Source: Acanthochlamys bracteata | Lineage: Eukaryota > Streptophyta > Magnoliopsida > Pandanales > Velloziaceae | Length of the DNA: 64,000 nucleotides | Assembly (NCBI GenBank): GCA_019914995.1 | Contig: CM034136.1 | Coordinates: 2,309,270-2,373,269, forward strand | Direction: 5' to 3' | Shown here: positions 1-12,500 of the stretch, piece by piece | Layout of the letters: every line of letters begins with the position of its first letter | Numbering within the stretch: position 1 is the first letter of the stretch | Notes under the pieces: generated by a model | Database searches by the model: none | What the model saw: only the letters and a program-made list of their open reading frames with translations | What the model was told of the DNA's origin: nothing | Translations under genes and position numbers: made by a program

Positions 1-527
1 ACCAACTTAAGCATTTTCAAAAATTCTGAATTTTTTACACAATTAAAAGAAATTGTACTTGTGTAAAAAATGAGCTATTTGTTGACAACAATCTTTCCTC
101 AACTCTGCTTTCATCAAATGATTAATGCTTACTTGTGTGTTTCCAAACCTATGACATTTTTACTAGAATGCATACTCATTACTTGCTTTTGATTTAAAAA
201 TTGCTGCACCCTCTCATCCCCAGAGTCATCTCCTATGCCATCCCAATTTCTTTTTTTCCTATCTGAGACTTCTTAAATTTTAGCTAAGAGTTCTAAAAAT
301 TTTTGCCTAACTTCTTCAGGACCTTACTGACATGGTTCAACATTTCTATGTGTGCATGCCAAATGATGTTTAAGACGAAAAATGCCTCCAGTAAAAATCT
401 TTTGACAATACTTACACTTAATTTTTCTAAAATTATTATCTCCATCTATACCATGCTCCCAACCCACATCAGACCTATTACCAGTAGTGTTTTTTTTCTT
501 ATCTTTTCCAGAACCAGATGCAAACAT
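1..527 (-). pseudogene. hAT-type transposase N-terminus (BED zinc finger), decayed
   Basis: Read on the minus strand from 527 downwards, the frame opens with a Ser/Lys-rich leader, then a BED-finger pattern: a CKYC pair followed after a short spacer by a HHLACTH histidine segment. In plant hAT transposases this finger binds the element ends. A stop codon follows at about 324. The same frame then continues with PEEVRQKFLELL and a DDSGDERVQQF stretch, as in the linker after the BED finger of hAT proteins, before a further stop. The catalytic and dimerisation (hATC) regions would lie beyond the left edge and are not seen. The internal stops make it a relic. Family placement is sure; activity is excluded for this part of the frame. 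Confidence 0.75.
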
Positions 528-1149
528 CTTCTTAATTAATCAAAACTTGAAACGAAGAAGAAAAACCACACTGCACAAAAAAAAATTTACAGTTATAATT
601 TAAAACAGAGTAACTAAACAAAAAATAATCGACAATTTCAGTAGCATACAACAATCCAAAAGTTATTTTCAATTATTAAATATTTAATCTGTTGAAGTAA
701 CAAATTAACAACAATAATATTACCAACTACCAAGTATCACATACATAGATACACTCACCACTCAACATTCAACACTCAAAGTTTAACAAATTCTGAACAA
801 ATATAACAAAATAAAAGAAATTTAACAAAAGTATGTTTAACGTACCAGGGCTCAAAAAAATTGAAAAAGAAACTCCCGGTGTAGAAGATTACGAAGCAGT
901 CGAAGCTATCGAGCTCGAATCAACAAACTCCCGATGTAGAAGGAAGCAATTCTCCTTTGGTAGGCCTAAACGGAAGAGATCTGTGAAAATTTTGAAGAAA
1001 TTTTTCTATTTTTGGCTCCGATCTATCATGGAAGAAGAAAAAATTAGGGATTAGAGATACTTCTCTCGCTGGCTCGCGCGGCCGAATAGGTGAATTAATA
1101 TTTAGCCAATTTTGCAAAAAATCCCTCATGCTTCGTCAATTTACAAAAG

Positions 1150-1330
1150 CCCCCTTATAACGTAAGATCGTGTAAGATCGTACTAAGATCGCGATCTTAC
1201 CGATCTTACGATCAAGATCGCGATCCAGGTGCGATTTTAATGGTAAAATAATTTTTGTAAGATCGGGACCGTTTTGCTGAAGTAAAATCGTAAGATTTTA
1301 AGATTTAAATCGGGATTTTAACAACATTGG
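1150..1330. repeat. Array of TAAGATCG-type motifs, probable hAT subterminal repeats
   Basis: About seven copies of AAGATCG or its complement CGATCTT occur in both orientations, several joined into short palindromes such as GATCGCGATC. The array lies upstream (in transposase orientation) of the BED-finger relic. Arrays of short repeats near the ends are the usual transposase-binding sites of hAT elements. The exact terminus and an 8-bp target duplication were not found, so the assignment is inference. Confidence 0.5.
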
Positions 1331-1544
1331 CGACGACGAATACCACCATAGCCATCTCAACCGCTCAAGCTTCTCTGCAATAGATTTAGATTTTTAGAAC
1401 CTTATGTGAATGTTATTTACAGGCACGGCAAAAGATCGTCGGTGACGGAGGCGGTGGTAATTTCCAGAAGGATGGGAATTATATTCAGTTGAACATAACT
1501 GAGGGATGAGACTATGTATAGAAAGCCTAAGATTGGAAAGTTAC

Positions 1545-1742
1545 GATGATTGCATCATTGACGAATAGATCCAGTCCCCCGTTGTAGTCGGTGGCAATGA
1601 AGATGGCATTAACACATTGACACGCAGGTCATCCTGCTTATCCTCTGGGTTGACCCACAACTCGGCAACCCGGGCACCATTCCGAGTCAATGATCGAGTT
1701 AGTTCTTCCAACATTGCTTTGGCTTGTTGAATGTATTTAAAG
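1545..1742 (-). pseudogene. Unidentified protein-coding fragment
   Basis: A minus-strand frame open for about 65 codons, visibly more GC-rich than its surroundings. It reads through segments such as AMLEELTRSL, GARVAELWVNPEDKQDD and VLMPSSLPP and then reaches a stop. The composition looks like real coding sequence, and there is no obvious start methionine. I do not recognise the family. It may be an exon of a degraded gene or a captured gene fragment carried by a transposon. Confidence 0.4.
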
Positions 1743-3230
1743 CTTGAAATTATAATAAATATTAATTTTCAGAGTTTTGACAACTTACAATCCTTTCATC
1801 AAAAGTCAATTGAAATAAAAAAGACTTCAACATATTTTTAATAATGCAATTGACTTAAGATAGGAATGATTGAAATAATATAGCTTTGAGAAGAGCGAAA
1901 TATGTTTGCTATTTTATTTAAAATAAAAATTTAAAATTCAATTATGGTAAATTCTTTAATTCTTTTTTATGTTTCTTTTTTTATCTTCTTTTTTTTTTCG
2001 AACAAAAGAATTAATTCTCTAATATCGAAGAATCTCTAATCTCCTTCAAAATTGACACTAACTCAGGCACAGATCTCCTTTCTCTTGTTATTTATGTTAT
2101 TTCTTCCTTAAACTTTAATAAAACTCACAATAACACAAAAGTGTGAGCTTACTACTTCACAACACCATTATTTCATCTACAATACGTCTATTTCAACCTT
2201 GGTTACTTGAAATCACTAGCTCCCTTCTCTTTTTTTGACTTCCGGTGTTGCTTATTGTGATTAATCAAGGAGTAATCATGCTAGATTACGGATTCACTTG
2301 ATGACTTAGAACCTTGCTACATCCTCCTTCTCTTTATTCCCTCAAGTTTACTACCATTATTTCTTCCACAATGCCATAAAGATCACCGACAATCAAGGTC
2401 CTACTTGTCACTTCCATATTTAGTTTTTATCTCTGAATTTAGAAGTCATCCTTTGATGATGATCATTGCGTACTCCTATCCTCTAACACATCTGCACCTT
2501 AATATTGTTGTTGTTATTACTGAATTCTCGAGCAACCTAGTCCAATGCAATTTGCCTCTCTTTTTTTTATTGTTCTAGACAATGGAGTCAATTAAGAGGT
2601 GCTTTATATCTAGCAAAGAACTTCACCCGGAACCAAAAGTGAGTTCTGAATAAATTCTTACGGATTTACTTTAGAGCTAGAAGTGAATAGACTCTAAACA
2701 AATAGAAATCTTCACTTCTATATGACTTGAGCCCATTTTACAGTCTTTTCTTCTTTCTTCTTTTCATCCATGCGAGCATGACTCACTCCTGCATGCACAA
2801 TCCCTATAACACTGTTGATGATCTCTTTTTCTCTCCCACAAGCCTCATTCCTTTCCTATTCGTTCTCCTCCTATATTTGATTCGACGAAACGCACTAAAT
2901 TATCAAAATCTCTAGCTAACCTGTGATTTGAGGAATCTCACAGAAATATTTCTAAATTTAAATAATTCGAGCTAATTTCAATTCTTTTTCCTTTAATTTT
3001 CAATCCTAAATCTGTTCACTAGTTTGGAGCATGCTCGATTGAACCGGAATTTGGTCAGGGAATTTATTGCTGTATGATTTGCCTTCCTTAATTAAAAGTT
3101 GAAATCTTTTTGTATTTGAGTGTAGATGTCCATTATTTGCGAGTTTTGAAGCTTTTTTATTATAGTTATCTGATTTCATTGAAACACACATTAATAACCA
3201 TAATGGGCTCGACAGTCATATAGATGTTCG
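1743..3230. other. Intergenic, no gene seen
   Basis: AT-rich DNA with homopolymer runs and no open frame resembling a known protein. The phrase GCCCATTTTACAGT at about 2731 recurs at about 3419, so some of this belongs to the same repeat family as the inverted repeat that follows. Confidence 0.6.
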
Positions 3231-3232
3231 TT

Positions 3233-3340
3233 GTTTAAGCAGTGGTATCTTCTTATTAAGTTCAGAGAAAATTAATAACTATAAAATATCATACTTCTCA
3301 ATAAAATGGGCTCATGAAAAGAAGATACCACTGCTTAAAC
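3233..3340. repeat. Perfect 22-bp inverted repeat with 64-bp loop
   Basis: The arm at 3233-3254 (GTTTAAGCAGTGGTATCTTC and two more bases) is exactly complementary to 3319-3340. A weaker outer copy of the same arm appears inverted at about 3455-3475, next to the shared word GAACGAACATCTAG. The nesting suggests a fold-back element. A small-RNA hairpin is possible but the sequence alone cannot show it. Confidence 0.6.
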
Positions 3341-3479
3341 AAACTTAATAGATTTTCTTGCTTAAGTTGCTAGCGTTATTAAATGAGATTGGTGAAGTTC
3401 CGCTATTATCATAAATGAGCCCATTTTACAGTGTCTTTTCAAATTATTAGAAGATACTGCTGAACGAACATCTAGAAGA

Positions 3480-4240
3480 TACCCTAATTCTCTATCCCTT
3501 CATGTGCTCATAATGTTCAGGAAAATACCATGCTTTGATATGTCAATTACGATAGCAAATCCTAGAAAATAATTAGTTGTTATGGTCCGTGAGGTTGATT
3601 TGCCTATAAGAAATCCAAAGAAAATTATAGTAAATATCTCTTCACTTGCTCCAAGTATTGTTGGATAATTATTTGAAGGAGTAGATCGAGACAACATTTG
3701 ATGATCTCATGATGATTGAGAGGAAGGTGTGTGGATTCCCAAAATGACATGATGAGATGGCATTTATTACATGGCTACTAATAGGCAATATTAACAACTA
3801 ACTGTATACAAATTTATTTGCATTGTAATATGATGTTAAAGTAATCTAGTTTTAGGATATAATCTCTATAAGTTGTGTCAATTTTGTTATTGTTGTAGGT
3901 CTGCATATTTGTAATGAAGATTGTAATATATGATTGTTATTGTGTAAAGTAAGTGTAGTGTACATATTTGTAGTATCTACTATTTTTATTGTTAGAGCTT
4001 TGATGCATTGAAGCAATTATCATGCATATTTACTAACTTTTTCATATTGGTACTAGTTATAAATAAACTAATTATTTAAATATTAATAGCACTCACTTTA
4101 AATTTTCACTTTCATAAATAATAATAAAAAAGTCATTTCTTAATTTAAAGAGAAATCTGTATTCATTTTTCAAAAACTTATTTTTTAATAACTCACTTCT
4201 AAGTAAATAAATATGCCAAAGGTATAATTTGGCAGTTGTT
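3480..4240. other. Intergenic, no gene seen
   Basis: AT-rich DNA without convincing open frames or recognised repeats. Confidence 0.5.
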
Positions 4241-4472
4241 TAGAGAGCGTTTTATTCCAACTTTTTAATTATATTGTTTAATAAATTTTCTACAATATTT
4301 TACAAAATTTATTTAAAAGTTAAAAAATACATAAAATTTATATGTGGTAAGATTTTATTATTATTTATTTTATTAATTTTTTGAGAATAGAGCTCGTTTC
4401 TCAGATATCTCAAACTATTTTTTATTTTAGAAAAGTTTTATTAATAAGTATTTCCAAATCTCGCCTAAATGA
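4241..4472. mobile_element. MITE copy 1 (diverged, hAT-like ends)
   Basis: AT-rich block sharing its internal order with the next copy: a word ACAATATTTTA(C/T)AAAATTTATTTAAAA, then GTAAGAT(T/C)TT, then a GAGCTCGTTT-like word, then a TTTTAGAAAA word. It ends in AGTATTTCCAAATCTCGCC, comparable with the right end of the neighbour. No coding capacity. Confidence 0.5.
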
Positions 4473-4517
4473 TGATTCTTGGTGGTCAATTAATCGAACA
4501 CTTTGGTGTCACCTTTA

Positions 4518-4774
4518 AGAGCGCGTTTGGGAGTGCGTTTGAGCGTTTCAAAAACTCCATTTCATTTTATGTTTATTAATAATTTTTTTACAATATTTTA
4601 TAAAATTTATTTAAAAACTTAGAAAGTTCAAAAATATTCTACGTTGTAAGATCTTGTTATTACTTATTTTTATTTTTTTAGATAAAAAAGTATAGCTCGT
4701 TTTCCAAAATAAATAAAAATACTTTCTGTTTTAGAAAACTCTATTTTATAAGCACTTCCAAACACCATCTAAGC
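4518..4774. mobile_element. MITE copy 2 (hAT-like terminal inverted repeats)
   Basis: The left end GCGCGTTTGGGAGTGC matches the complement of the right end (GGTGTTTGGAAGTGC). The interior is AT-rich and non-coding and is the same family as the element just to its left. GTTTGG..AGTGC ends are typical of plant hAT-related MITEs. I could not define a clean 8-bp target duplication. Confidence 0.6.
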
Positions 4775-6100
4775 TTTTAACATTATTCTTAATAACTAGT
4801 ATCAAAGTTAGTTATAAGGATAATGTTAAAGGTGATGAACTAAATTTAGCTATTTATCCTCTACGGTAAAATTGCAAGTCGCGTCTACGAGTTCAATTGA
4901 AGCCGTCTTAATGAGAAAGGTAAGACAAAGGAGTACATTTGAAGATAATGATGACGAACTTATCAAATTCATTGGAAATGCAAAAAAAAATTTGAAATGT
5001 AATAATGTGGTATTTATACAAAAAGAATTTGAGCTTTCTATATAAGCATGTAGATTTGATATATATTTGTTTCAAATAATCTAAAACTTTTGCCTTTTAC
5101 TATTAGGTAGATAAAACTAATTATGTTAGAAATGTAAAAACAATATTAACTCGTTAGAAATATTGAGATGAATCATAAGGTCACACATGAGACATTTAAC
5201 ACGGTCTTGAAGCTGTCCATAGTAGGGCTCTAATCTAGAAGAATAGAGCAAGTACTTGATGACAGAGGAGAAATATAAAATTTTATTTGAATGAACAAAT
5301 TTTTTAAAATTTTCACAAACTTTAGTAATCCCCCAAAAACGGGCTTTAGTTTATTCACAACAAAAATAAAAACTAGAGATGCAAATTCAGATCGATAAAA
5401 TAGCTCAGAGCTTGGCATGCCCGACCTAGTGAACAATAACAGTACCGGATCGACTCGGTCCGATTTAATAGACAGTATCGGGTTGATATTGTCGGCCCGC
5501 CTGTCCTGTTGCTATTGATCAGTCAACAACGACTTTGACCTACTCAATATTGACCAGATCAACATAAAAGAAAAAAGAACAACGGTCATGCTGATCGTTG
5601 TTGTTTTTGACGTTGGCTGCCTATGTAATTTTTTTTTATTTTTGGCTATTGCAATCTTTGGAATCAAAGTATACATAACTAATTCTTTTGTCTATTTGAG
5701 AAAATACAAGCTTAGTTCTAAACTTACCTAATTTCAAGATGAGCACAATTTTGATAAATTAATAACATGAGTATCAAAATGAGTTGGATTTTAATTTCAA
5801 AAGCTGAAATAATGTTCTATTCATCATTATATAAAGTTTAAATCCACTGTAAAGGACTTATAATTATGTTGACACCATGAACAAGATTGTATAATTCTAC
5901 ACTTGTTTACATATATGAGCTATATATATATTCTTATTTTAAGTTTTGAGTAATAGTTTGGTGGAGCTAATAATGTAAAGATGTTATCGTACATACACAT
6001 CAACTACACGAAACTTAAAATAAAACTGACCATTAGTTTAATCATTTAATTAATCACATCTCCATAGCAAAGTGGCTAACCACCTAAACTTATTGCCGAC
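4775..6100. other. Intergenic, no gene seen
   Basis: Mixed AT-rich sequence. A moderately GC-rich stretch at about 5420-5560 (CGGGTTGATATTGTCGGCCC and neighbours) looks unlike its surroundings and may be a repeat remnant, but no protein or terminal structure could be assigned. Confidence 0.4.
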
Positions 6101-6533
6101 TGTAAATAAAATATTATATGGGGCCATATCGGGAACTTTTTTCATAGCGGTCCCTACCCCTCCCGCTTCCATTTTTGAATCATTTCAAAAGAGATCGTTT
6201 CCCAACGTTTAGAAAATTAACGTAGATTCCAATCCACGACAAAAGAAAACAAACCCCGTTTCTCTCTCTCTTCACTTTGTCCCAAAACCCAAAAAGAAAT
6301 CTTCAACCCGGAGAAAGGAATTTTCTTTTTTCACCAATTCATTTGATTATATTGATTGTTTCTAGCTCCGGTTGGCATTGTTAGATGCGACGGCTCTACC
6401 ACTTTGGAATGTTACATCCCACCAAACCCTAATATGCTTCTGCTGTACAATTTTTCATTCTTTGTTTTCTTTATTGTTCTTAAAATAATAATGATAAAGA
6501 GAATTGAAGATAGTTTGAAGGTTGAAAATTGAA
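6101..6533 (+). promoter_or_regulatory. Kinesin gene promoter and 5' leader
   Basis: Upstream of the kinesin start there is a pyrimidine-rich CTCTCTCTC tract at about 6260, a telobox (AAACCCTAA, 6424-6432) and a CCCAACGTTTA word at 6201-6211. The last differs at one position from the mitosis-specific activator consensus YCYAACGGYYA that MYB3R factors use in G2/M genes. These are motif matches only; no transcription start was measured. Confidence 0.4.
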
Positions 6534-9500
6534 ATGGTCGCGAGGAATCGGCGTCAATTGGTGAACACGAAGAGCTCCCCCAACAGTGTAAGATCTTGTT
6601 TTTCGAATTTCTCTTTCGTTTTCTCGATCAACTTGATTTTGTTTTCGACGAATTCGTCAAGAGAAATATTTGGGGATTAGAATTGTTTTAGGGTTTATGA
6701 CTGAAATTTCATGGCATCTTTTTTTCTAAAGATTTTTCTTTTTGTTTGTTTCGTTTAATTACAAAGTGATTCTTGTTGATGTTCAACGGTTTCAAATTCC
6801 AGCATTATTTTGCACGACCCAAGAAGTTCGTTTTACAGTATGTTTCAGCGTCTTTTCACATTGCTGTTTCTCAATTTCGTTAAGCAGCATTTATCAGCAT
6901 TTTTCTCACGCTGTATTCGGTCGCTAAAGTAATTCTTTTGTACAAATTTCATTTCTTTTCCTCATTCCTGTCTATTTAGGGTTTACGGCAGGAATTTCGT
7001 GGCATTTAGAAAATTTTAAGATATTTTGTCGGCATTGACCATGCACAATAAGAAGAGGGTTTCTTGCTTGGTGGCCTTTTCATTTTACAACAATTGTGAG
7101 TTCAATGTTGATCTTTATTCTTTAAAGTTTGGAATTCGTACAGTGACTTTGCACGAAGATTTTCATTTTCGTTATTTCATTTTAAAATTTGTTAACATTA
7201 TTCCTCAGCTGTTTTCTCATTTTTGTTTGCAAATTTTGTTTTACAGTATTTCACTTTTACAAGTATTTCATTTTGTTTTTCCGTTTCAATGTCTCTTTGG
7301 GGTTTCTGAGACTACCAGCACTAAACATTTGACTAGTGTGGGCAACTTAATTGAGCTTGCTTTTTATTTTTTCTAATGAAAATTTCAGAATACTTCTCAT
7401 ATGGCTCGGGTTTCTTCTCTAGTTTCCTCACTTCAGCTTGAGTGAAAGTATTTGTGCTGGTTTTACTTTCAGAAGAAGGTGAACTTAGATGAAGCACCGA
7501 TAGATAAGCGGAGGAAGATAGGCATAGGCAAGGTGATGGCTCCTCCCTCCAACATCCGTCCCCGCGCAGCTCTCAAGGCTGTGAATGCTGTTCCTGGTGA
7601 TACAGCTTCAGTTCCAAGTTTAGATGGAGGATGCAGTGTGAGTGAACCAGAGATTAGTTCAAGGGAGGATGTCGAGCGATTGTTGGACGAGAGGATTACT
7701 GGTGTCAAAAAGAATGACTTTAAGGTTGTTTGTTAGAAACTGTTTTCATGTGCAACATAACATATTAGTGTTCCTCTTAATGTGTAAGCTTTAGTTTCCT
7801 ACATCAAACTGCAGGGGAAATGTGAGTGGCAGACAGGTTACATCAGGAAGTTAAGGAATGGTATCAAGTTATGCTTAGAACATGAAGAAGGGTATGTGGC
7901 TGAGATAGAAATGCTCCATGTTTCGATGGAATCTGAGGAAAGAAGGCATTCAGAGATTGGTAATTTTTTTTGTGCCTCCTATTTTATGCACACCATTTTT
8001 TTTGCTTTTGATGAATAACCTAATATAAGAAAGTGATTGTGTTGCTCCTTGATTGTATTGTTTCGGGATGCTTTGGTCTATTGTTGTTGCTTCCTGTGTC
8101 TTATAAGACCAACTGTGCATATTCTAGAGTCCCAGATGAAGAGGACGGAAGAAGAACTGAATGCAGCAAAGAAGCAACTCCAAATAGAGTTTGAGTCTTT
8201 GCAAGAGAGGTTTAAGAAGGAGGAAGCCGAAAAGTTGGTGAGTTTCTTTAAAGCTTTGTTTGAGTATGTATTACTTTTTTTATTCATATTATCAATTAGG
8301 TTTTACAACTTGGAAGGCTGCAATTAGCTCGTACGAGAAGGAAATAGATACAAGGATTGCTTGTGAAAATTTGAAAGCCTCACTGTTGGATGACCTGGAA
8401 AAGGCTAATCAGGAGATGAAACGCCTAAATGACCAAGTAGGTCTTGCTTGCAGCAAACCTTTTCTAATCTCTTTGCGAGCCTCTTTAAATCGTCCAAGGT
8501 GTGTAATACATTAGGTAAAGGCACTCCTTGAAGCCAACAAGAGGTTGCAAGAGTATAATACGAGCTTGCAGAATTATAACCTCAAACTCCAGGAAGAAGC
8601 TGCAAGCACAGCAGATTTATTTTCAAGGCTGCAGAAGGAAAAAAGTGCACTGATGGAGACAGTGACTTGCTTACGTGAAAAAACCAGCACACTTCAGAGC
8701 CAACTGGATACAGCAAGGGTGAGATCAATCACATTCAAGCATATATTTGTTGGTAAAATAAATAAGGATTTGCTAGCTACATGCTGTTGTTTTTCTGTTT
8801 CATTGTGAAGCCTTTTTCAATGTTTTCCAGTCGCCATAGAAGTAATTTGAAACATGCTTGTGTTGTGCTCTAATTGCTTCTAGTGGTTGGTTTTGCTGCC
8901 TCTTTCCAATGAAGCTCTAGTTGTTGCTTCTTCAGCTTGTGATTCTTATTACACTCCTGAACTTTATTAGCCTCAATTTCTGAGGATTAGTTAAAATAAT
9001 ATATTCTAATTGTTGATGAAGTGTAAATGCTAAAGTATCGGGTCACATGCCGATACATCAGGTCCAAGTGAGTAGTGCACTTCCATTTATAAAGTGAAAT
9101 TGTTTATATGGTTAGGAACAATATGTTCCTTGATAAGCCTGCTATAAATAAATTAAACAAATACTGCAATCATCTTAAGTGAAATTAAGAAAACTCGAGC
9201 AGCTGTTAGAAACCTTAGTAGTTGCATATTTAGTTGAAAACAGAAAGTGCAGTTCATTCTAGGAAGATGGTAGATTTAGTTGTCCTGTATAAAGTAGGGA
9301 AGTAGAAGAATAAACTCTGTTAGATCCTTTTGAGAGAAGATTAAAAAATATATTCAGTTGTTAGGACTTCTGCATCAGCCATTCATGAAGATATACTTGA
9401 GAGTAAGAAGTCTAAACAGTTTTGCTTTTGTCAGTGGATTATCAATAAGCTGCTGATTGATATGAGATCGAACAAAAAGAAATCTAAAGAGCAGATGAGA

Positions 9501-12500
9501 GGTTTGTTTTGCTACTGGTTACTTGGAGTTAGCTTAAGCAGGCAAGAAGCAAAACCACATGAATCTTGACTTCGAAGACAATCTGGAGTTTTCAGGTGCT
9601 ATTTGATGTAGGACACGTTTAGGATGGCTGAAAAAGTAGAGCTTTTGCTGAAACTTTTTTACTGGATTTTTGAAAAAAAAAAATGTATGTATAACTATTA
9701 CATGATGTACAAATCACCCACATCACCAAATTTTAAAAAAACTTTTTCTAGAGCATTGTGGAGGGCTTTTTTGGGCTTGTAAAAGCCCAAAAACATGGTG
9801 TTAGTTTAACTCTTGAAATCTTTAAACAGCTGTGAGTAGAAATACCTAATACTTATTTAGGTACCTTCATATTTCATTTCTAACTTTTAGTTTCCTTTGT
9901 ACTCTTACAACCTATGTCTTGTTATATTACTCCCAATTTCTATTCTTTGATGTTTTGCAAGGGTTATCATTATGGATTCTTTTTCTTTTTGCATACTTAC
10001 TGTTCTTCAATTTGTGCTTATTGTGACAGTTTATCCAAAAAGATGCTGTGAGTGTGAAGGAAGAGCTAAAGATGGAAGTTGGAAATCTAAGGGCAGAGTT
10101 GAAGCATGTAAGAGAGGATCGTGATCAGCAAGTTGCTCAAGTCCAATGTTTGACTGTTGACATTGCCAAATTGACAGAACAAACAGGAAAGTATTCAAAG
10201 GAATTGACCAATTTGATACCAAAAGCTGATGCCCTTGAGGTATGTTTTATCTACTAGTTATTGTTGTTCCCTTCATGATCTTTTTAACATTGTTTTTTCT
10301 GATTACTTGAAGGAGACATGCTCTTCCCAGAGGTTGGAAATACAGTCACTTGAAAGTCAGCTTACAGCAGCCAATGATAAATTCAAGGTATGTAACGGTA
10401 AACATGTTAGATAGCTAAAATGTTGCAAGAAAAGGTAATGGGGAATGAGGTAAATTATCTTTCCAGTTATATGCACAGGTAGCTGGTGATGCATGCAAAT
10501 ATCAACAACATTTCAGAAGTCAGTCACATTTATTTGGTCCTATATGCTCAAACACTTTGCATAAGAGGGACGTGCTATGTTGTGTCCTGCTTTGTGCTTT
10601 TGTCTCTTGTATCTTACATTCGTGTTTAATTGCTTTTCTTGCATCAGCATACTATAGTTTCCTGAAAATGTGAGACTTGATGTATCTGTTGGATATATAT
10701 GTCTGTCACTTGCGAGAAAAGACTGAAGTATGTGCTATTTCAATTGTAAGTCAATAACTAAATGTTGCTGTGTGTTGCTTATTATGTAGAAAGCTAGTAG
10801 ATCAGCAAATGAGGCAGTCACGGAATATGAAGATCAGAAGAGCAAAGTGAAGGAACTAGAAAATCTCATCGCTGATAAAGAATCTCAAATTAGGATACTA
10901 GAGGACATTCGGAAAAGGCAGAATAATACTATATTGGTATGAAGTACATCAGTTGCTAAAGAAATTGGATTTGCTCCTAAGATTATAGTGGTAGTAATTT
11001 TTGGTTGTTTTCAGGAATTAAAAGGAAATATACGAGTCTTTTGCAGAGTTCGCCCTCCTTTGGGCAATGATGGTACAGATGCGGTCTCTGTTTCCTACCC
11101 AACATCAATAGAGTCTCTAGGTCGAGGCGTTGACATAGTGCACAATGGTATTGTCTGGAATTGAAGCGCATTTTTTCCACTTTTCCTTTGGAAATAGGTA
11201 CAGTTAAGGTAGCCTAACTGTTTGAATGTGTACAGGTTCAAACTATTCCTTCACTTTTGATCGGGTATTTGGTCAGGATGCTTCTCAGGTTGATGTTTTT
11301 GAGGAGATCTCAGAGTTAGTCCAGAGTGCTCTTGATGGTTATAAGGTGGGTTCTCATTCTAGTTAGTTACAACTGTCACCTCAATGTCAATTTGATATAA
11401 GGCCTTATTTCTAGGTTCATATTGTGTTCTAGAATACCATATAAGCAACAGGACATTTTTAGCAAGAAGTTCAAAGTCTGTGTTGGTTGACTCATATTCG
11501 ATAAATTTGACTCAATGCTAGTGTCCATGAAGTACTATTTGACATCTTGTTCTGAATCACTTATCTTTATATTCCCTTTGGCAGGTTTGCATTTTTGCAT
11601 ATGGACAAACAGGGTCCGGAAAAACTTATACCATGATGGGCAAGCAGGATTTTCCTGATCAGAGAGGTCTAATTCCACGATCCTTGGAGAAAATATTTCT
11701 TGAAGTCCAGAATTTGCAGTGCAAAGGTTGGAATTACAGTATGCAGGTAAGGCAGAAGCTGCATTAAAAATTTTTGTACAGCACTATCTGTTTCATATTC
11801 TGTATACCTTTGTGTTCTCTTAATTTTTCTTGTGTTGAAACTTTTAGGTATCAATGCTTGAAATTTACAAAGAAACCATATGTGATCTGTTGTTGCCAAA
11901 TTCCCGAAACAGCATAGACCTGCATGCTCCTAGCAAGCGGTATACAATTTCACATGATGCAAATGGCAACACTAGTGTAAGTGGTCTTACTGTTCTGGAT
12001 GTCCATAGCAGTGAGGAGATCTCTTTTCTCCTTGAGCAGGCTGCACAGAGCAGGTAATATTTTATCCAGAAATATTCTTTCTGTAATGTACTTTGAAGCT
12101 TAAACCTGATACCTTATCATAGAATAATGCCAGTAAAAGTTATCTGTTGCTGAGAGGTTTTAGCGAGAGATCAGTTGATGTTTCTCTACCTAGTCATAAC
12201 ATTCATGCTTAATAACCTGTTTATTCTCCAAAAGTGGCTAGATAATGCTTTCGAGACTAGCAATCAGTTGGGGTTTATGAATTTGCTTTTAAGCTATTAA
12301 CTAACTAATTATTCTTAAGCCAAGTTGTTTCTCCGTGTGGAACATCTCAAATTTTTAGAAGATGTTATTGGCAGATGTATCATAATTGATTCTACTGATC
12401 TTTGAATTGGATTAAGCTATGATAAGCATGAGATAGTTCATGCATGATGTCTAATTCAACTTAATATTTTCTGATCTGTGTCGTAAGCTATGTCTTCTTC

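Noticed and set aside
833-1129. Open frames on both strands next to the hAT relic
   Set aside because: Overlapping, low-complexity Lys/Arg or Phe-rich translations without domains; the area is better explained as the leader and end region of the element.
7026-7376. 116-codon plus-strand frame inside kinesin intron 1
   Set aside because: Phe/Leu-rich translation from T-rich intron DNA; the intron boundaries at 6588 and 7472 fit the kinesin frame.
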